Shown here piece by piece: positions 36,988 through 47,059 of a DNA stretch of 64,000 nt. The notes beneath the pieces were generated by a model. The model was not told where the DNA came from. It saw nothing but the letters and a program-made list of their open reading frames with translations, and did no database searches. The DNA comes from JAJRVM01 sp041752115. GTDB taxonomy: Bacteria > Planctomycetota > Planctomycetia > Pirellulales > Pirellulaceae. How positions within the stretch are numbered: position 1 is the stretch's first letter; the number at the start of each line of letters is the position of its first letter. Both the position numbers and the translations under genes were made by a program. The stretch is from positions 12,411-76,410 of the forward strand of contig JBGSHS010000361.1 of assembly GCA_041752115.1 (NCBI GenBank), in the 5' to 3' direction.

Positions 36988-37659
36988 TCAACGCACTTCG
37001 CGGAAGCGATTGAGGTCGTCGTGTGCCCCGACAATCATGAGGATCTGATCGCCGGTGAAGCGAATATTCGGGTCTGGAAACATCTGCAGATGGCCAGTCA
37101 GCGCTTCCTTGATGGCGATGATCCAGACGTTGTACTTGCGGCGCAGATCGGCCTCCAAGAGCGTCTTGCCAACCACCGAGTCCGGCACCGCCATCTCCAC
37201 AAAACTGTAGTCGGGGTCGATCGGGAGATAGTCGAGCACATTGGGCCAGGTCGTGCGATCGGCCAGTTCCACGGCGATCTCCGATTCGGGGAAGACGACG
37301 CGTTCCACCCCAAGGGTCTTCAGGATCTTGCCATGCTCCACGCTCAGACCTTTGACCACCAATCGCCTGGCGCCGAGTTCCCTGGCATGGAGCACGGCCA
37401 TGAGAGACGGGGACATATCGGCTCCTTCACCCAAACTGATGAAGACCGTGTCCGCGTCGGGAATGTCGATGTGCTCCAAGGCCGCTCGTTCCGTGACATC
37501 CGCCACAATCGCCTCATAAAGCTCATTCTTCAGCAGCTCGACCTTCTGCTTGTTCCTGTCGACTCCGGTAACCCGGCAGCCGTTGGCGCACAGGCGACGG
37601 GCGAGCGATTCGCCAAAAGTACCGAGTCCGAGCACGATGAAATGTTTCTTGCTGGCCAT
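36988..37659 (-). CDS. ktrA: Potassium uptake regulatory subunit KtrA (RCK_N plus RCK_C)
   Basis: ATG 37659 has AAGAGG about eight bases upstream; 223 residues. RCK_N domain with IVLGLGTFGESLARRL and the acidic residue after strand 2 (TGVDRNKQKVE) binds ATP/ADP or NAD(H). RCK_C domain spans about residues 135-222. It forms the cytosolic octameric ring that gates KtrB. It starts 52 bases after the ktrB stop, on the same strand and presumably in one operon. RCK_C domains of KtrA in Firmicutes bind c-di-AMP; a diadenylate cyclase gene is about 20 kb away. Confidence 0.92.
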   Translation of the reverse strand: MASKKHFIVLGLGTFGESLARRLCANGCRVTGVDRNKQKVELLKNELYEAIVADVTERAALEHIDIPDADTVFISLGEGADMSPSLMAVLHARELGARRLVVKGLSVEHGKILKTLGVERVVFPESEIAVELADRTTWPNVLDYLPIDPDYSFVEMAVPDSVVGKTLLEADLRRKYNVWIIAIKEALTGHLQMFPDPNIRFTGDQILMIVGAHDDLNRFREVR

Positions 37660-37711
37660 TGAACTACCTCTTGCTCTTGCATGCGGCCTTCGGTCGTCCA
37701 CCGCGGATCGC

Positions 37712-39088
37712 TCAACCTATCAGCGGTTCTTCTTCCGCATATTCAAACGGTTCGTTCCGCTCACCGCGCGACAACGCGGCAAACACGGAAATGGGGCCCA
37801 GACGCCCCATGAACATCAGCACGATGATCACGATTCGCCCAATGTCCGTCAGGTACGTCGTTACGCCTGTGCTCAATCCCACGGTGCCCAACGCCGACAC
37901 CACCTCGAACATCGCGTCCATAAACAGCCCTTGCGATTCGGCGTGAGGTGCTTCAGATTGCTCCAGGACAAGCAGTACGGTCAGAGCGACGACCGCCACC
38001 ACCGCAAACAGCACGGCCGCCGTGACGGCCCGGTCCGTAACTTCCCGCGGAACCGTTCGTCGTCCGACGAAAATACGGTGCCGCCCCATCATGGTCGACC
38101 AGCCACGGAGAACCAGAATCGACAGGGTCGATACCTTGAATCCTCCGGCTGTTGAACAGGGACCCGCCCCAACGGCCATGAGCAGGATTGAGATGAAGAG
38201 CGTCGCATTCGTCAGCTTTCCGATCTCCAGCGTGTTGAATCCGGCCGTGCGGCACGTAACCGAATGAAATAACGCCACCAAGAGACGCTGCGGAAAAGAT
38301 ACCTCGGCCAGCGTGTTGTCCCATTCCAGTATCAGCACTGACAGCGTGCCAATCGTGATCAAGCAGACGGTTCCCACCAGAATCAGTTTGGAGTGAAGCA
38401 TCAGCCGATCCCAGCGGTCTCGCCACGGAAGATGCCAGTTCCGCGAGACGTCGAGCATCACCGGGAAACCGATGCCCCCACAGACAATCAGAATGATCAA
38501 CGTGACATTGACCGGCAGATCGCCCTGGTAATCCATCAGGCTGTTGTCGTTGAGGCTGAAACCGGCGTTGCAGAAGGCGGAAATGCAGTGAAACAGAGCG
38601 TACCACGCCGCCTTTCCCATCGGGAAGTCGAACAGGAAACGGAGCCATAACAGGAGGAATCCAGCCCCCTCAAACCCGATCGCAAACCCAATGACTCGCT
38701 TCAAGACCCACCGCAAGTCGGGCTCTCGGCCTGCGCCGAGCGATTCAGCCAGCACGGCGCGTTGCCGCAGGCTCTGCCGTCCCCCCAACCAGAACGTCAC
38801 AAACGTCGTCACCGTCATGATCCCGATTCCGCCGAACTGGATCAGAACCAGAATCACCGCCTGGCCAAATAGCGAGTAGTCGTTGCCCGTCGATCGTACG
38901 GTTAATCCAGTCACGCAAACCGCGCTGGTCGAAGTGAAGGCCGCGTCCAGACCGCTGATCGGCCGTTCGCGGGAAGCATGCGACCAAGGAAGGGTGAGAA
39001 GCACACCTCCTAGGATGATCACTACCAGATACCAGACAATTGAAACGCGCGCCGGATGCTGCACCAGCGAGCCCACCGCTTTGGCCAT
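37712..39088 (-). CDS. ktrB: Potassium translocating subunit KtrB (TrkH/KtrB family)
   Basis: 458 residues with about ten hydrophobic segments in the four M1-P-M2 units of the SKT superfamily. Selectivity-filter glycines can be seen in TSAVCVTGLTV (unit 1), SAFCNAGFSLND (unit 2), VTCRTAGFNTLE (unit 3) and SALGTVGLSTG (unit 4). The third-unit region contains VGAGPCSTAGGFKVSTLSIL, the family's gating loop. It moves K+ inward, probably coupled to Na+, when joined to KtrA. First gene of the ktrBA operon. Confidence 0.93.
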   Translation of the reverse strand: MAKAVGSLVQHPARVSIVWYLVVIILGGVLLTLPWSHASRERPISGLDAAFTSTSAVCVTGLTVRSTGNDYSLFGQAVILVLIQFGGIGIMTVTTFVTFWLGGRQSLRQRAVLAESLGAGREPDLRWVLKRVIGFAIGFEGAGFLLLWLRFLFDFPMGKAAWYALFHCISAFCNAGFSLNDNSLMDYQGDLPVNVTLIILIVCGGIGFPVMLDVSRNWHLPWRDRWDRLMLHSKLILVGTVCLITIGTLSVLILEWDNTLAEVSFPQRLLVALFHSVTCRTAGFNTLEIGKLTNATLFISILLMAVGAGPCSTAGGFKVSTLSILVLRGWSTMMGRHRIFVGRRTVPREVTDRAVTAAVLFAVVAVVALTVLLVLEQSEAPHAESQGLFMDAMFEVVSALGTVGLSTGVTTYLTDIGRIVIIVLMFMGRLGPISVFAALSRGERNEPFEYAEEEPLIG

Positions 39089-40234
39089 CAGTCAAGTCCC
39101 ATACAATTCCCGTTACACGGGCTGCACAAGCTCATTTGATCCGTGTCCGACGATCGACCGGCAATGGGCTCGAATCCTTTGATCTCGAAATGGAAAGACG
39201 ACTCACACTTCAACGGCAGTGGACTCCATCGTCACGACCGCGCCGAGCACAGAACGTGCGACCTGTTCCCCCATAGGGATCGGCTTATAGCCGCTCATTC
39301 GACGGAGCGTGTTCCATGGCCCACCAGGGATCCACACGCTGACAGGTTCCCGTCTCATACTCACGGGATCCGATTCTACCACCGCCTTGGCATGCCTAGC
39401 GCTTCTCGTAGCCCGAAGTGAGTATACACCAGTTTGGACCCGTTGCCAGGGCGGTCCCCGAGAGGGCCGAAGAGGCGGCTATCGTCGGTTGCCCATCCGC
39501 CGAAATCGACGCAAGCGGGCAATTCGTGCGGGTGACTCCTCGCCAAGCAAGCCGTTCGGGAATGGCCTCCTCATCCGACTCGCGTGCGGCCCTTGATTGA
39601 GAATTGAACAGGCGAGTCCGGGAACTGTACACGAAGGGCGGCGAAAAGTGGACATCGCTGCCCCGTTCACGCGGTTTCAGGCCTGCAGACGGCGGGTATA
39701 CGACGGTATGATCTTTATGACCGCGATGCCATTGAACTTCATCGATTCCGATCGACTCGATTCCCGAGTGGCTCGCCGACTGCCCGGTCGCGCGCGCAAC
39801 TGATGCACACTCAGCCCTCGATTTCACCCACAAATTCTTCTGAAGAGCCAAAAATTGGGCCGGCCCGGGTTGATATCCCCGTCGGCAGCTTACCAGAATC
39901 AGATAGTTCAGCGACTGTCCGCTCCGACTGGAGACATGAAAGGGCCGGGAAGTTCGTCCTGGTCGCAGTTGTGGGATTTGTTGTTCAGAAACACGATGTT
40001 CCAGTGGCCATCCATTTCTTTACGGCGAAGCGGTTCGGTTCGTTAACCCAGGGTCGCCACGCTTCGCGGCACACTCTGGGCTGTTGAGTGCAGACGCTAT
40101 GCGGTGAAGACGTGAACCGTCCTAAAGAAGCGGCTTTTCTCTGGAACAATCTCCACAACGATCATCAGGGCCATTGGTCCCGGCCTTTCACCCTCCCACG
40201 CTCCGACTACCTCCCTCAGAAAGCTAACTCTGCC
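39089..40234. other. Long gene-free interval (1.15 kb)
   Basis: It lies between divergent ktrB (minus) and the first large secreted protein (plus). Frames on both strands are open for up to 150 codons but show no family, no signal peptide and no good ribosome site. It includes a self-complementary GGGCCGGCCCG near 39857. Promoters for both flanking genes should be here; a K+ or c-di-AMP controlled leader for ktrB is possible but I see no ydaO-type riboswitch consensus. Confidence 0.45.
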
Positions 40235-43200
40235 ATGACACGTTCCCGCGTCCGATCGCTGCTTGCGCTGATCGCACTGGTGGGCCCGAGTGCATTGCCG
40301 GTTCGTTCCGCCGAACAACTTGACATCGCTTCTTTTTCTCGCGTCATCACCTGCGATCCCGCTCGAATCAAAGGTACGCAGGCGAAACGACTCGAAGAAT
40401 TCCCGGCGGACGACCTGTTTCTGGAATCGGAAATCCGTTCCAACGAGGCCGGCGGTTATGAAGTTCCGAGTTGGCAGAATGGAATGAGTTGTATTGGCCT
40501 GCAATGGGCCGAGCGGCGAGTGCTGAGCAGCGTCTCGCTGCAATTCGATGGTGCTGCACCGGACGTGCCGACTGAGAGTGTTTCGGTGCAGTACTGGTCA
40601 TCCGAAGGGCGTGTCGACGAATGGGCGACGATCGGCCAGACACTGTGGCAGGGAAAATGGGAGTCACTTCCTGGCACGCTGCGGCGGGAGGACAATCGCT
40701 GGGTGCTGCAGATCGCTGCCGACGTTCCTGAGTTTCAGAACCGGTCCGGAACGCAGAAGATTCGCTGGTTTTTTCCTGCCAGCTCGCAGCAAGCCGTCGT
40801 GACGAAATTGACCGCGATCACCGATGCGGAACTGGTTACCGGACGATTCACGCTACGATGCGACAGAGCCTTTTCCGAGGGCGGTGTTTCCGTGGAAGCG
40901 TACAATAGCTTCTTCGTTAGTCCCGACGGAACTCTGGCCACTCGACAAGACTGGGACGCTCGCCACCCGCTCGAAGTGCAACTTCAATATGCCACTCCTC
41001 CTGCCTCGGCGAATCGGGCCGTCGTTCGCCTGCGGTTCCCTCACGTTGCTTTCGCTGTCAACGTGCAGGACATCCTGACGCATGGTTGCGTGTACGTGCC
41101 AGATGCCGAATTGTTCGTTGCGGCGGAGTCGATGCAGGCTGGTCCCGCTCAATACAAGGAAAAGATTGCGGGGCTGCAGACCACGCTGGATCAGGTACGT
41201 GCGTTGCCCGACCAGACCTTTGAGCGAGCGAAGGCCACCTTGCTGGACTCACGTTCGGCTCACGATCCGATCCTGCTCTCACTGGCTTGTGACAATGCGA
41301 AGATCGTGGTCCAGCGCAATGGTGTGCTGGATATCCCCAAGACGTGGTCTGTGGAAGATACTTACGAGATCACCCCGCGAATGGGAACGGGCAATACCGA
41401 TACATTGCGCCGTCACCTGAAAGGCGGCTGGCTGCCGATTCCCGTGATCACCTGGGAGGATGCTGACGCACGGTACACACAGCGGACCTGCGTAGCGCCG
41501 GTCGACGTGACGGGTTCCCTAGGTGATTCGGGAGCGATGGCGACAGCGAAGTCTTTAGGAGTGACCGAGCTGAGCGTCAAGAACACTACGGATCATCAGG
41601 TCGTCGCGTCGCTGACGATCACGTGTGCTTCGAAGAGCCGCCCGGAGGGTGCTGCCGACTATGTGCGGACTCCTATGGCCGACATGCGTTCTGCTGCAGG
41701 AGGGGTCATCATCCTCCAGGGAAACGAGCTCTTTGCGCTGGTGGACACTGCCGGTCTACCGCAATGGCACGTCGAGGTCACTGCCGGGACGATCGCGATG
41801 CGCGGACCGGTCGCTGTTGGGGCCGACGCAGCTTGTCGCATCTACGTGCCCCGCTGGAGTGTCAAGCCGGAAGACTTCACGCCTCCCGCTGATACCGATC
41901 AGCTCATCGGCGCGACACGAGTCTACTGGGAGCAGCAGCTGGCATTGGCCATGTCGATCTCCGTTCCTGAGCCGATGCTCAATCACATCCTGCGGGCGAA
42001 TCAAGTCCACCTCATGATGGCGGCACGCAGTGAAGCGGATGGCGCTCATATCGTCCCCTGGTGTGCTGCCATGACGTACGGTCCGTTGGACACGGAAGCC
42101 CAGCCGGTCATCCTGGCGTTGGATCTGTTTGGGCACCACGATTTGGCCCGCAAGTCGCTTGACTATTTCTTCAGCAGGTATGACACCCGAGGCTGCCTGG
42201 CCAACGGATACACGCTGATGGGAACGGGACAGAATCTATGGACAGTTGGCCAGCATCTCAAACTAACCGACGACCGAAGCTGGTTCGCAAATGCCGCTCC
42301 GGTGGCCAGAAGAGCGTGTGAGTGGATCATTGACCAACGCTCCAAGACGATGAAGCTGGATGTGCGTGGCGAGAAGGTGCCGGAGTATGGGTTGATGCCG
42401 CCTGGAGTCCTGGCCGATTGGGAACGATACGCTTATTACTTCTATGCCAATGGGTACTACTACGCCGGACTCAACGCGATGGCCGACGCGTTGTCGAGCA
42501 TTCACGATGCACGAGCACCGGAGTTGGTGCGGTCTGCCGAGTCGTATCGAAATGACATTCTTCGAGCGTACCGCTGGAACCAGGCGCGGATGCCGGTCCT
42601 GCCGCTGGCCGACGGCACCTGGGTCCCCGCCAATCCGTCCAGCCTCTACTGCTTCGGTTTGACGAAAGACTTTTATCAAGGGATCAGTTCCATTGGACAC
42701 GACGTCGAGGTCGGTTCCAACCACCTACTGGAACTGGGCGTGCTGGAATCCCGTGGCAACGACGCTCGTTGGATCACCAACTACATGGAAGATGCCTGGT
42801 TCTTCTTTCATCCCGGTCTGGCGAATTATGCTCCGGACGTCATGCAGAACGACTGGTTCACCTACGGCGGGTTCACGAAGCTGCAGCCGTACTACACCCG
42901 CTACGCCGACGTGCTCGCTCAGGCCGATGATATCAAGCCATTTATTCGCAACTACTTCAATTCGTTCTTTCCCATGCTCAGCCCAGAAACGCTGGCGTTG
43001 TGGGAACACTTCCACCAGATTGGAGCCTGGAACAAGACGCACGAGACAGCCTGGTTCCTGCAGCAGACACGGACCATGCTGGTCATGGAGCGCGGTGACG
43101 AACTGTGGCTCGCTCCGTTTGTCACCGACAACTGGCTCCAGGACGGCATGTCGGTCTCCGTCCGCAATGCCCCGTCATACTTTGGCCCCGTGAGTTACAC

Positions 43201-43414
43201 CATTTCATCGCATCTGGCTGACCACTATATCGAAGCAGCAATCGAACCTCCGCAGCGCAGAGCGTGCCGCCTGGTCATCCGACTGCGGAACCCCGCTGGG
43301 AAATCCCCTCACACGGTGCTTGTCAATGGAGAGCCTCGCACGTTTGACTCCGTCAGGCAATGCATCGAGATCGGAGAAGCGAGCGGTCCACTCGTGCTGC
43401 GAGCCAGCTACTGA
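40235..43414 (+). CDS. Large secreted six-hairpin glycosidase-like protein (paralogue A)
   Basis: ATG 40235 starts a signal peptide (1-28, cleavage near VRSA-EQ); the open frame upstream has no such feature. 1,059 residues. The N-terminal half (about 30-580) is beta-rich, with the block VITCDPARIKGTQAKRLEEFPADD shared with the paralogue at 47060. The C-terminal half (about 590-1000) is an (alpha/alpha)-barrel of the six-hairpin glycosidase type: GPLDTEAQPVILALDLFGHH, VPEYGLMPPG, GGFTKLQPYYTRYADVL, AWNKTHETAWFLQQTRTMLV. A beta-sandwich closes the chain. It probably cuts polysaccharide outside the cytosol. No CAZy family can be fixed from sequence reading alone. Confidence 0.75.
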   Translation: MTRSRVRSLLALIALVGPSALPVRSAEQLDIASFSRVITCDPARIKGTQAKRLEEFPADDLFLESEIRSNEAGGYEVPSWQNGMSCIGLQWAERRVLSSVSLQFDGAAPDVPTESVSVQYWSSEGRVDEWATIGQTLWQGKWESLPGTLRREDNRWVLQIAADVPEFQNRSGTQKIRWFFPASSQQAVVTKLTAITDAELVTGRFTLRCDRAFSEGGVSVEAYNSFFVSPDGTLATRQDWDARHPLEVQLQYATPPASANRAVVRLRFPHVAFAVNVQDILTHGCVYVPDAELFVAAESMQAGPAQYKEKIAGLQTTLDQVRALPDQTFERAKATLLDSRSAHDPILLSLACDNAKIVVQRNGVLDIPKTWSVEDTYEITPRMGTGNTDTLRRHLKGGWLPIPVITWEDADARYTQRTCVAPVDVTGSLGDSGAMATAKSLGVTELSVKNTTDHQVVASLTITCASKSRPEGAADYVRTPMADMRSAAGGVIILQGNELFALVDTAGLPQWHVEVTAGTIAMRGPVAVGADAACRIYVPRWSVKPEDFTPPADTDQLIGATRVYWEQQLALAMSISVPEPMLNHILRANQVHLMMAARSEADGAHIVPWCAAMTYGPLDTEAQPVILALDLFGHHDLARKSLDYFFSRYDTRGCLANGYTLMGTGQNLWTVGQHLKLTDDRSWFANAAPVARRACEWIIDQRSKTMKLDVRGEKVPEYGLMPPGVLADWERYAYYFYANGYYYAGLNAMADALSSIHDARAPELVRSAESYRNDILRAYRWNQARMPVLPLADGTWVPANPSSLYCFGLTKDFYQGISSIGHDVEVGSNHLLELGVLESRGNDARWITNYMEDAWFFFHPGLANYAPDVMQNDWFTYGGFTKLQPYYTRYADVLAQADDIKPFIRNYFNSFFPMLSPETLALWEHFHQIGAWNKTHETAWFLQQTRTMLVMERGDELWLAPFVTDNWLQDGMSVSVRNAPSYFGPVSYTISSHLADHYIEAAIEPPQRRACRLVIRLRNPAGKSPHTVLVNGEPRTFDSVRQCIEIGEASGPLVLRASY

Positions 43415-43517
43415 GATGTGTCCCAAGATGGCGCGAGCGCATTGCCGGCGCCGCACACAACGGAGAGCCTGATCGGCCGGCCGCGAGTGGAGGCGGCTCT
43501 GTGATCGGAGGACTCCC

Positions 43518-44537
43518 TTAACCATCGTCTCTCGGCGCCGAGTTGATTTCGCCGAGCGTGTTCTGTTCTCGGGAAGCCTCTTCCACCGTGGCATGGCCGC
43601 TGGGCAATGGCATCTTCGACCAGATGCGGGCCAGCACGGCACCCGTCAACATGCATCCGAACGTATAGATGGCCGGTGCGATCGTGGCAGCCGGACGATC
43701 GGCAAAGAAGCTGGCTGCCAACACAGCTCCCAAACCGGCATTCTGCATGCCGATCTCCAGTGTTAATGCCCGTCGCATCGCTTCCGGCAGCCTTGCCGCC
43801 ACTCCGCCAAGATACCCTGCCAGATAGCCCAGGACGTTGAGTGTCAGCAGCGCCATGAGCAGACTGACGGAGACCTCGGAGATCGCCTCGCGATTCTGCC
43901 CCACTACGGCCGCGATGATCCACAGTATCGCCAGGTTGGCCACAGTGGCTCCGATACGATGGGCCTTCTGCTCCCAGCGTGGAAAGAGCCGACCCAGCAA
44001 ATGCCCGGCAATCACCGGTAGCACCACCGTCTGCAGCAGATTGCGACTGACATCCCAGAAAAACGACTCAGGCATCTTGCCACTGGCGGAAAGAAACAAC
44101 CGGAGAGCTAGTGGGACGGCGATCGGGGAGACAAGCGTGGCCAATGTGGTCAGGCTCACCGAGTAACTCGCGTTACCACGTGCCAGCAACGTCAGCACGT
44201 TGGAGGCCATGGCACCCGGCACGCTTCCCACCATCACAATGCCGATAAGTCCATCGTCCGACAGACCGTAGAGACGTCCGCAGAGATAGGCCAACAGCGG
44301 CATGGAACTGTATTGCAGCGCCGTGCCGAGCAGCACCATCGGCCAGCGGCGGGCCACCTGGCGGATCTCGTCCAGCGGCAACATCCAGCCGATGGCGAAC
44401 ATCGTGATCAGGATCAGCCGCTCCAAGACCACATCGTTGACGGCGCGACTGAATGGATCCGGGAGACCCGGAAACCATGTGGTCCAGAAGAACGCTGTCA
44501 GCGATGAAAGTGTGAGCCAGACGAGCAGGAGATTCAT
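43518..44537 (-). CDS. Bile acid:sodium symporter (BASS) family transporter
   Basis: 339 residues, about nine to ten hydrophobic segments. The family regions are visible: MFAIGWMLPLDEIR (helix 2 and the crossover region), VMVGSVPGAMASNVLTLLARGN (the discontinuous helix with the conserved Pro-Gly and Asn) and LEIGMQNAGLGAVLAA (the second crossover, E-x-x-x-Q-N). BASS carriers take up organic anions with Na+. In a carbohydrate-degradation setting, a keto acid or sulfonated or uronic product is imaginable, but the sequence does not tell. It converges with the paralogue A gene. Confidence 0.88.
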   Translation of the reverse strand: MNLLLVWLTLSSLTAFFWTTWFPGLPDPFSRAVNDVVLERLILITMFAIGWMLPLDEIRQVARRWPMVLLGTALQYSSMPLLAYLCGRLYGLSDDGLIGIVMVGSVPGAMASNVLTLLARGNASYSVSLTTLATLVSPIAVPLALRLFLSASGKMPESFFWDVSRNLLQTVVLPVIAGHLLGRLFPRWEQKAHRIGATVANLAILWIIAAVVGQNREAISEVSVSLLMALLTLNVLGYLAGYLGGVAARLPEAMRRALTLEIGMQNAGLGAVLAASFFADRPAATIAPAIYTFGCMLTGAVLARIWSKMPLPSGHATVEEASREQNTLGEINSAPRDDG

Positions 44538-44765
44538 AGATCACATACAATAGGCCGGTGAGCAGTCTACCACTTCTGAAAGTAACTTTTCGCCGGCACG
44601 CCGCCCCGGGCAACGTTTCACGGCTCAAAGAAGCCCAAGTAGAACAGGAAATTCCCGCCAAATCAACTTCAACTTCGCACTGCCTTGGCTGACACGATAC
44701 AGGTCTGACGCGTGCTGTTCGTTCACCAATACGTGACGGGTAGCGACGAGATCGGCCCACCGGGT

Positions 44766-45542
44766 TCACGGTAACGAAACCGATTCTCCTCCGAAACGTG
44801 TCGCAAGAGCGTGCCACACAGTCAATTCGATGGTGTCAGCGACAAAGTGCGTACTACCATCGCACAACAGTACCATCACTCCTTCCGGATGGAAGCTGCG
44901 TGCGGTCATCAAGGCCTGTTGCTGCTGCTGATTCATGCAATCCCAACTGCTGGCGTTGGGCGGGTAGAAGTGGTTGTACAACGTATTACCGTAGTTTCCC
45001 AGAATCCACTTGGCTCCGCGTTCGGTATACCAAGTGACGGGAACCGGCGAGACACATGCTTCCACGTTGAAAGCAGCATTGGCTGGTATCTCCCGAATCA
45101 CGGTTTGCCACGGCTGCGGATCGGTGGTCCCACCCGCACCTCGTCCCAACGGGCGTTCGGCAAACGCTGTAGTATTGGACGCGCCATCAGCAACCTGCAC
45201 CAGCCGTGTTTGAGAAGCCGAATAGAAGATGCCGTCGGCCGACTGCAGAGATCCGTAGTGCAGAGTCCCGCTACCTGCGTTGGCTGAGTAGTTCGTGGCA
45301 CCAAAGGGGAGATCCTGGATGCGGCCTTGTGCAGGATCGCTCGGACAAAGGAAGATCGAGATGCGCGTGGTGGCCGCTGGATAGTTGACCGAGCCGTCCA
45401 GGATGCCGGTCGGAGTGTCAAACGTGACCGGAGGCGAGTTGAGATCGATCGTCGAGCGAAGGCTGTCCTGTTCCAGATAGGGGAGCAATTGAGCGTGGGG
45501 AGAGAAAATGCGAGGAAAGGGGGTGCCGCGTCCAGGTCGGAT
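44766..45542 (-). pseudogene. Truncated DUF1559 protein
   Basis: Homology starts at about 45542 with RPGRGTPFPRIFSPHAQLLPYLEQ and runs through the whole DUF1559 body (FLCPSDPAQ, NYSANAGSGTLHYGS, DGASNTTAFAER, then the C-terminal VLLCDGSTHFVADTI, the H-X9-DG-like end). Normal members begin with a prepilin cleavage site and one hydrophobic helix (FTLVELLVVIAIIAIL type) followed by a helix with HNYHD. Neither can be found upstream in any minus-strand frame; the frame continues as a low-complexity Arg/Pro-rich stretch. The gene has therefore lost its 5' part and is probably dead. Confidence 0.7.
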
Positions 45543-45616
45543 GCTCAGACCTCTCCGCCCCCCTGCAAACGATGGGGATGGGGGTGGTTCCGGTGCCTCC
45601 ATCCTGGCATGGAGGT

Positions 45617-45646
45617 TTGCGGAACCGTTACCTGGATCATTACAAT
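45617..45646 (+). promoter_or_regulatory. Putative promoter for the enolase-superfamily gene
   Basis: TTGCGG (45617-45622) and TACAAT (45641-45646) with an 18-base spacer, 170 bases ahead of the ATG at 45816. Sequence prediction only. Confidence 0.3.
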
Positions 45647-45815
45647 AGTCCCCACGGCCCCGAACAGAGGAATGTTTACGGCGACCAGAACTCGCCCGAG
45701 CCAACAGGTTGGATCGTGTGTCGCACAGCGAAGAAGTCCGCCTGCGAGGGGCTGAGCGCCATGGAGCGGCCACCGCCGTGATCAGGTCGATTGCTCTTAC
45801 CAGGAACGCTGCGAA

Positions 45816-46994
45816 ATGAAGATCGAGTCAGTTGACTTCTTCTACCTCTCGATGCCCGAGGTGTTGGACATTGGCGATGGGAGCCAGGATGCGCTGTTGG
45901 TGCGAGTCCGGGCCGGAGAATACACGGGGTGGGGTGAGTGTGAAGCAGCTCCGCTGGTCTCCATTGCGAGCCTGGTTTGCCCGATGTCGCACAGCGCCTG
46001 CAAACCGGTGGCCACCTCCGTCTTGGGGCAGACGATCGACAACCCGGCCGACATTGTCCACATCGGGAATCTGGTGCGTGAGCAGAGTCTCGATCTGCTG
46101 CAAGCTGATCATACGCTCTCAGGCATCGATATGGCGCTCTGGGACCTGCTCGGTCAGAAGCTCAATCAGCCTGTCTACCAGTTGTTGGGGTATCCGACCA
46201 CCTTCCCCAAGACTCCCTATGCATCCCAGCTTTTCGGTTCCACTCCCCAGGAAACGTACGAGAAGGGGCGGGAAGTAACGTCCCAGGGCTATCGGGCCGT
46301 GAAGTTCGGTTGGGGGCCGTTTGGCAAATCGACGGCACAGGCCGACATGGAGCAAGTGAGTGCGGCGCGTGAGGGCATCGGTCCTGATGCGCTGCTGTTG
46401 GTGGATGCTGGTACGGTCTGGATTGACGATGTGGGTCGTGCCGAGCAGTGCATTCCGGTCCTGCAGCAGTGCCAGGCGACATGGCTGGAAGAGCCCTTTG
46501 TCAGCGGGGCCCATACAGCCTACCGCTCGTTGGCCGCCCGCGCAGGAAACGTCCGATTGGCTGGTGGGGAGGGATGCCACAACTATTTCATGGCAGAGCA
46601 CATGCTGGACCACGCCGGGTTGGGGTTCATTCAGATCGACGCCGGCCGCATTGGCGGGATCACCATAGCGCGACAAGTGGCGGAAGCGGCGCAACAGCGC
46701 AAAATCACGTACGTCAACCATACATTCACGTCGCATCTGGCGTTGAGCGCGTCGCTGCAGCCGTATGCCGGCCTGCGCGAGCACGAAATCTGCGAATATC
46801 CGGTCGAGCCAAAATCGCTCGCTTGGGACCTTACCGCCGAGCACATTGTGCGTGACGGCGAAGGTCAGATACATCTGCCGGAGCGTCCGGGACTGGGAGT
46901 GAAACCGGATCTTCCATCTCTCGCTCCCTATCTGGTCGATGTGGAAATCAAGGTCGCCGGTCGCTTACTCTACCGAACACCATCGTTGGATTAA
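45816..46994 (+). CDS. Mandelate racemase/muconate lactonizing family enzyme (enolase superfamily)
   Basis: 392 residues; AGGAA ten bases before the ATG. The capping domain (1-130) and barrel are present. Catalytic positions can be read: K163 in AVKFGWG, metal ligands D197 (LVDAG), E226 (LEEPF) and E252 (GGEGC), and the D275/H302 dyad (QIDAGRIGG and NHTF), typical of the mandelate-racemase subgroup. This subgroup mostly dehydrates acid sugars such as aldonates and uronates. The enzyme is cytosolic. It leads a plus-strand run with paralogue B, PIG-L and a sugar porter, which fits catabolism of an acidic or oxidised sugar. Confidence 0.9.
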   Translation: MKIESVDFFYLSMPEVLDIGDGSQDALLVRVRAGEYTGWGECEAAPLVSIASLVCPMSHSACKPVATSVLGQTIDNPADIVHIGNLVREQSLDLLQADHTLSGIDMALWDLLGQKLNQPVYQLLGYPTTFPKTPYASQLFGSTPQETYEKGREVTSQGYRAVKFGWGPFGKSTAQADMEQVSAAREGIGPDALLLVDAGTVWIDDVGRAEQCIPVLQQCQATWLEEPFVSGAHTAYRSLAARAGNVRLAGGEGCHNYFMAEHMLDHAGLGFIQIDAGRIGGITIARQVAEAAQQRKITYVNHTFTSHLALSASLQPYAGLREHEICEYPVEPKSLAWDLTAEHIVRDGEGQIHLPERPGLGVKPDLPSLAPYLVDVEIKVAGRLLYRTPSLD

Positions 46995-47059
46995 CTCGAT
47001 AAGGCACATTACGAGGTTGGATGCTCACTGGGACATACTTGACAATGAGGAGTGTATTG

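Noticed and set aside
39089..40234. c-di-AMP (ydaO-type) riboswitch upstream of ktrB
   Set aside because: Attractive given the diadenylate cyclase, but I could not find the conserved motif pattern in the minus-strand leader.
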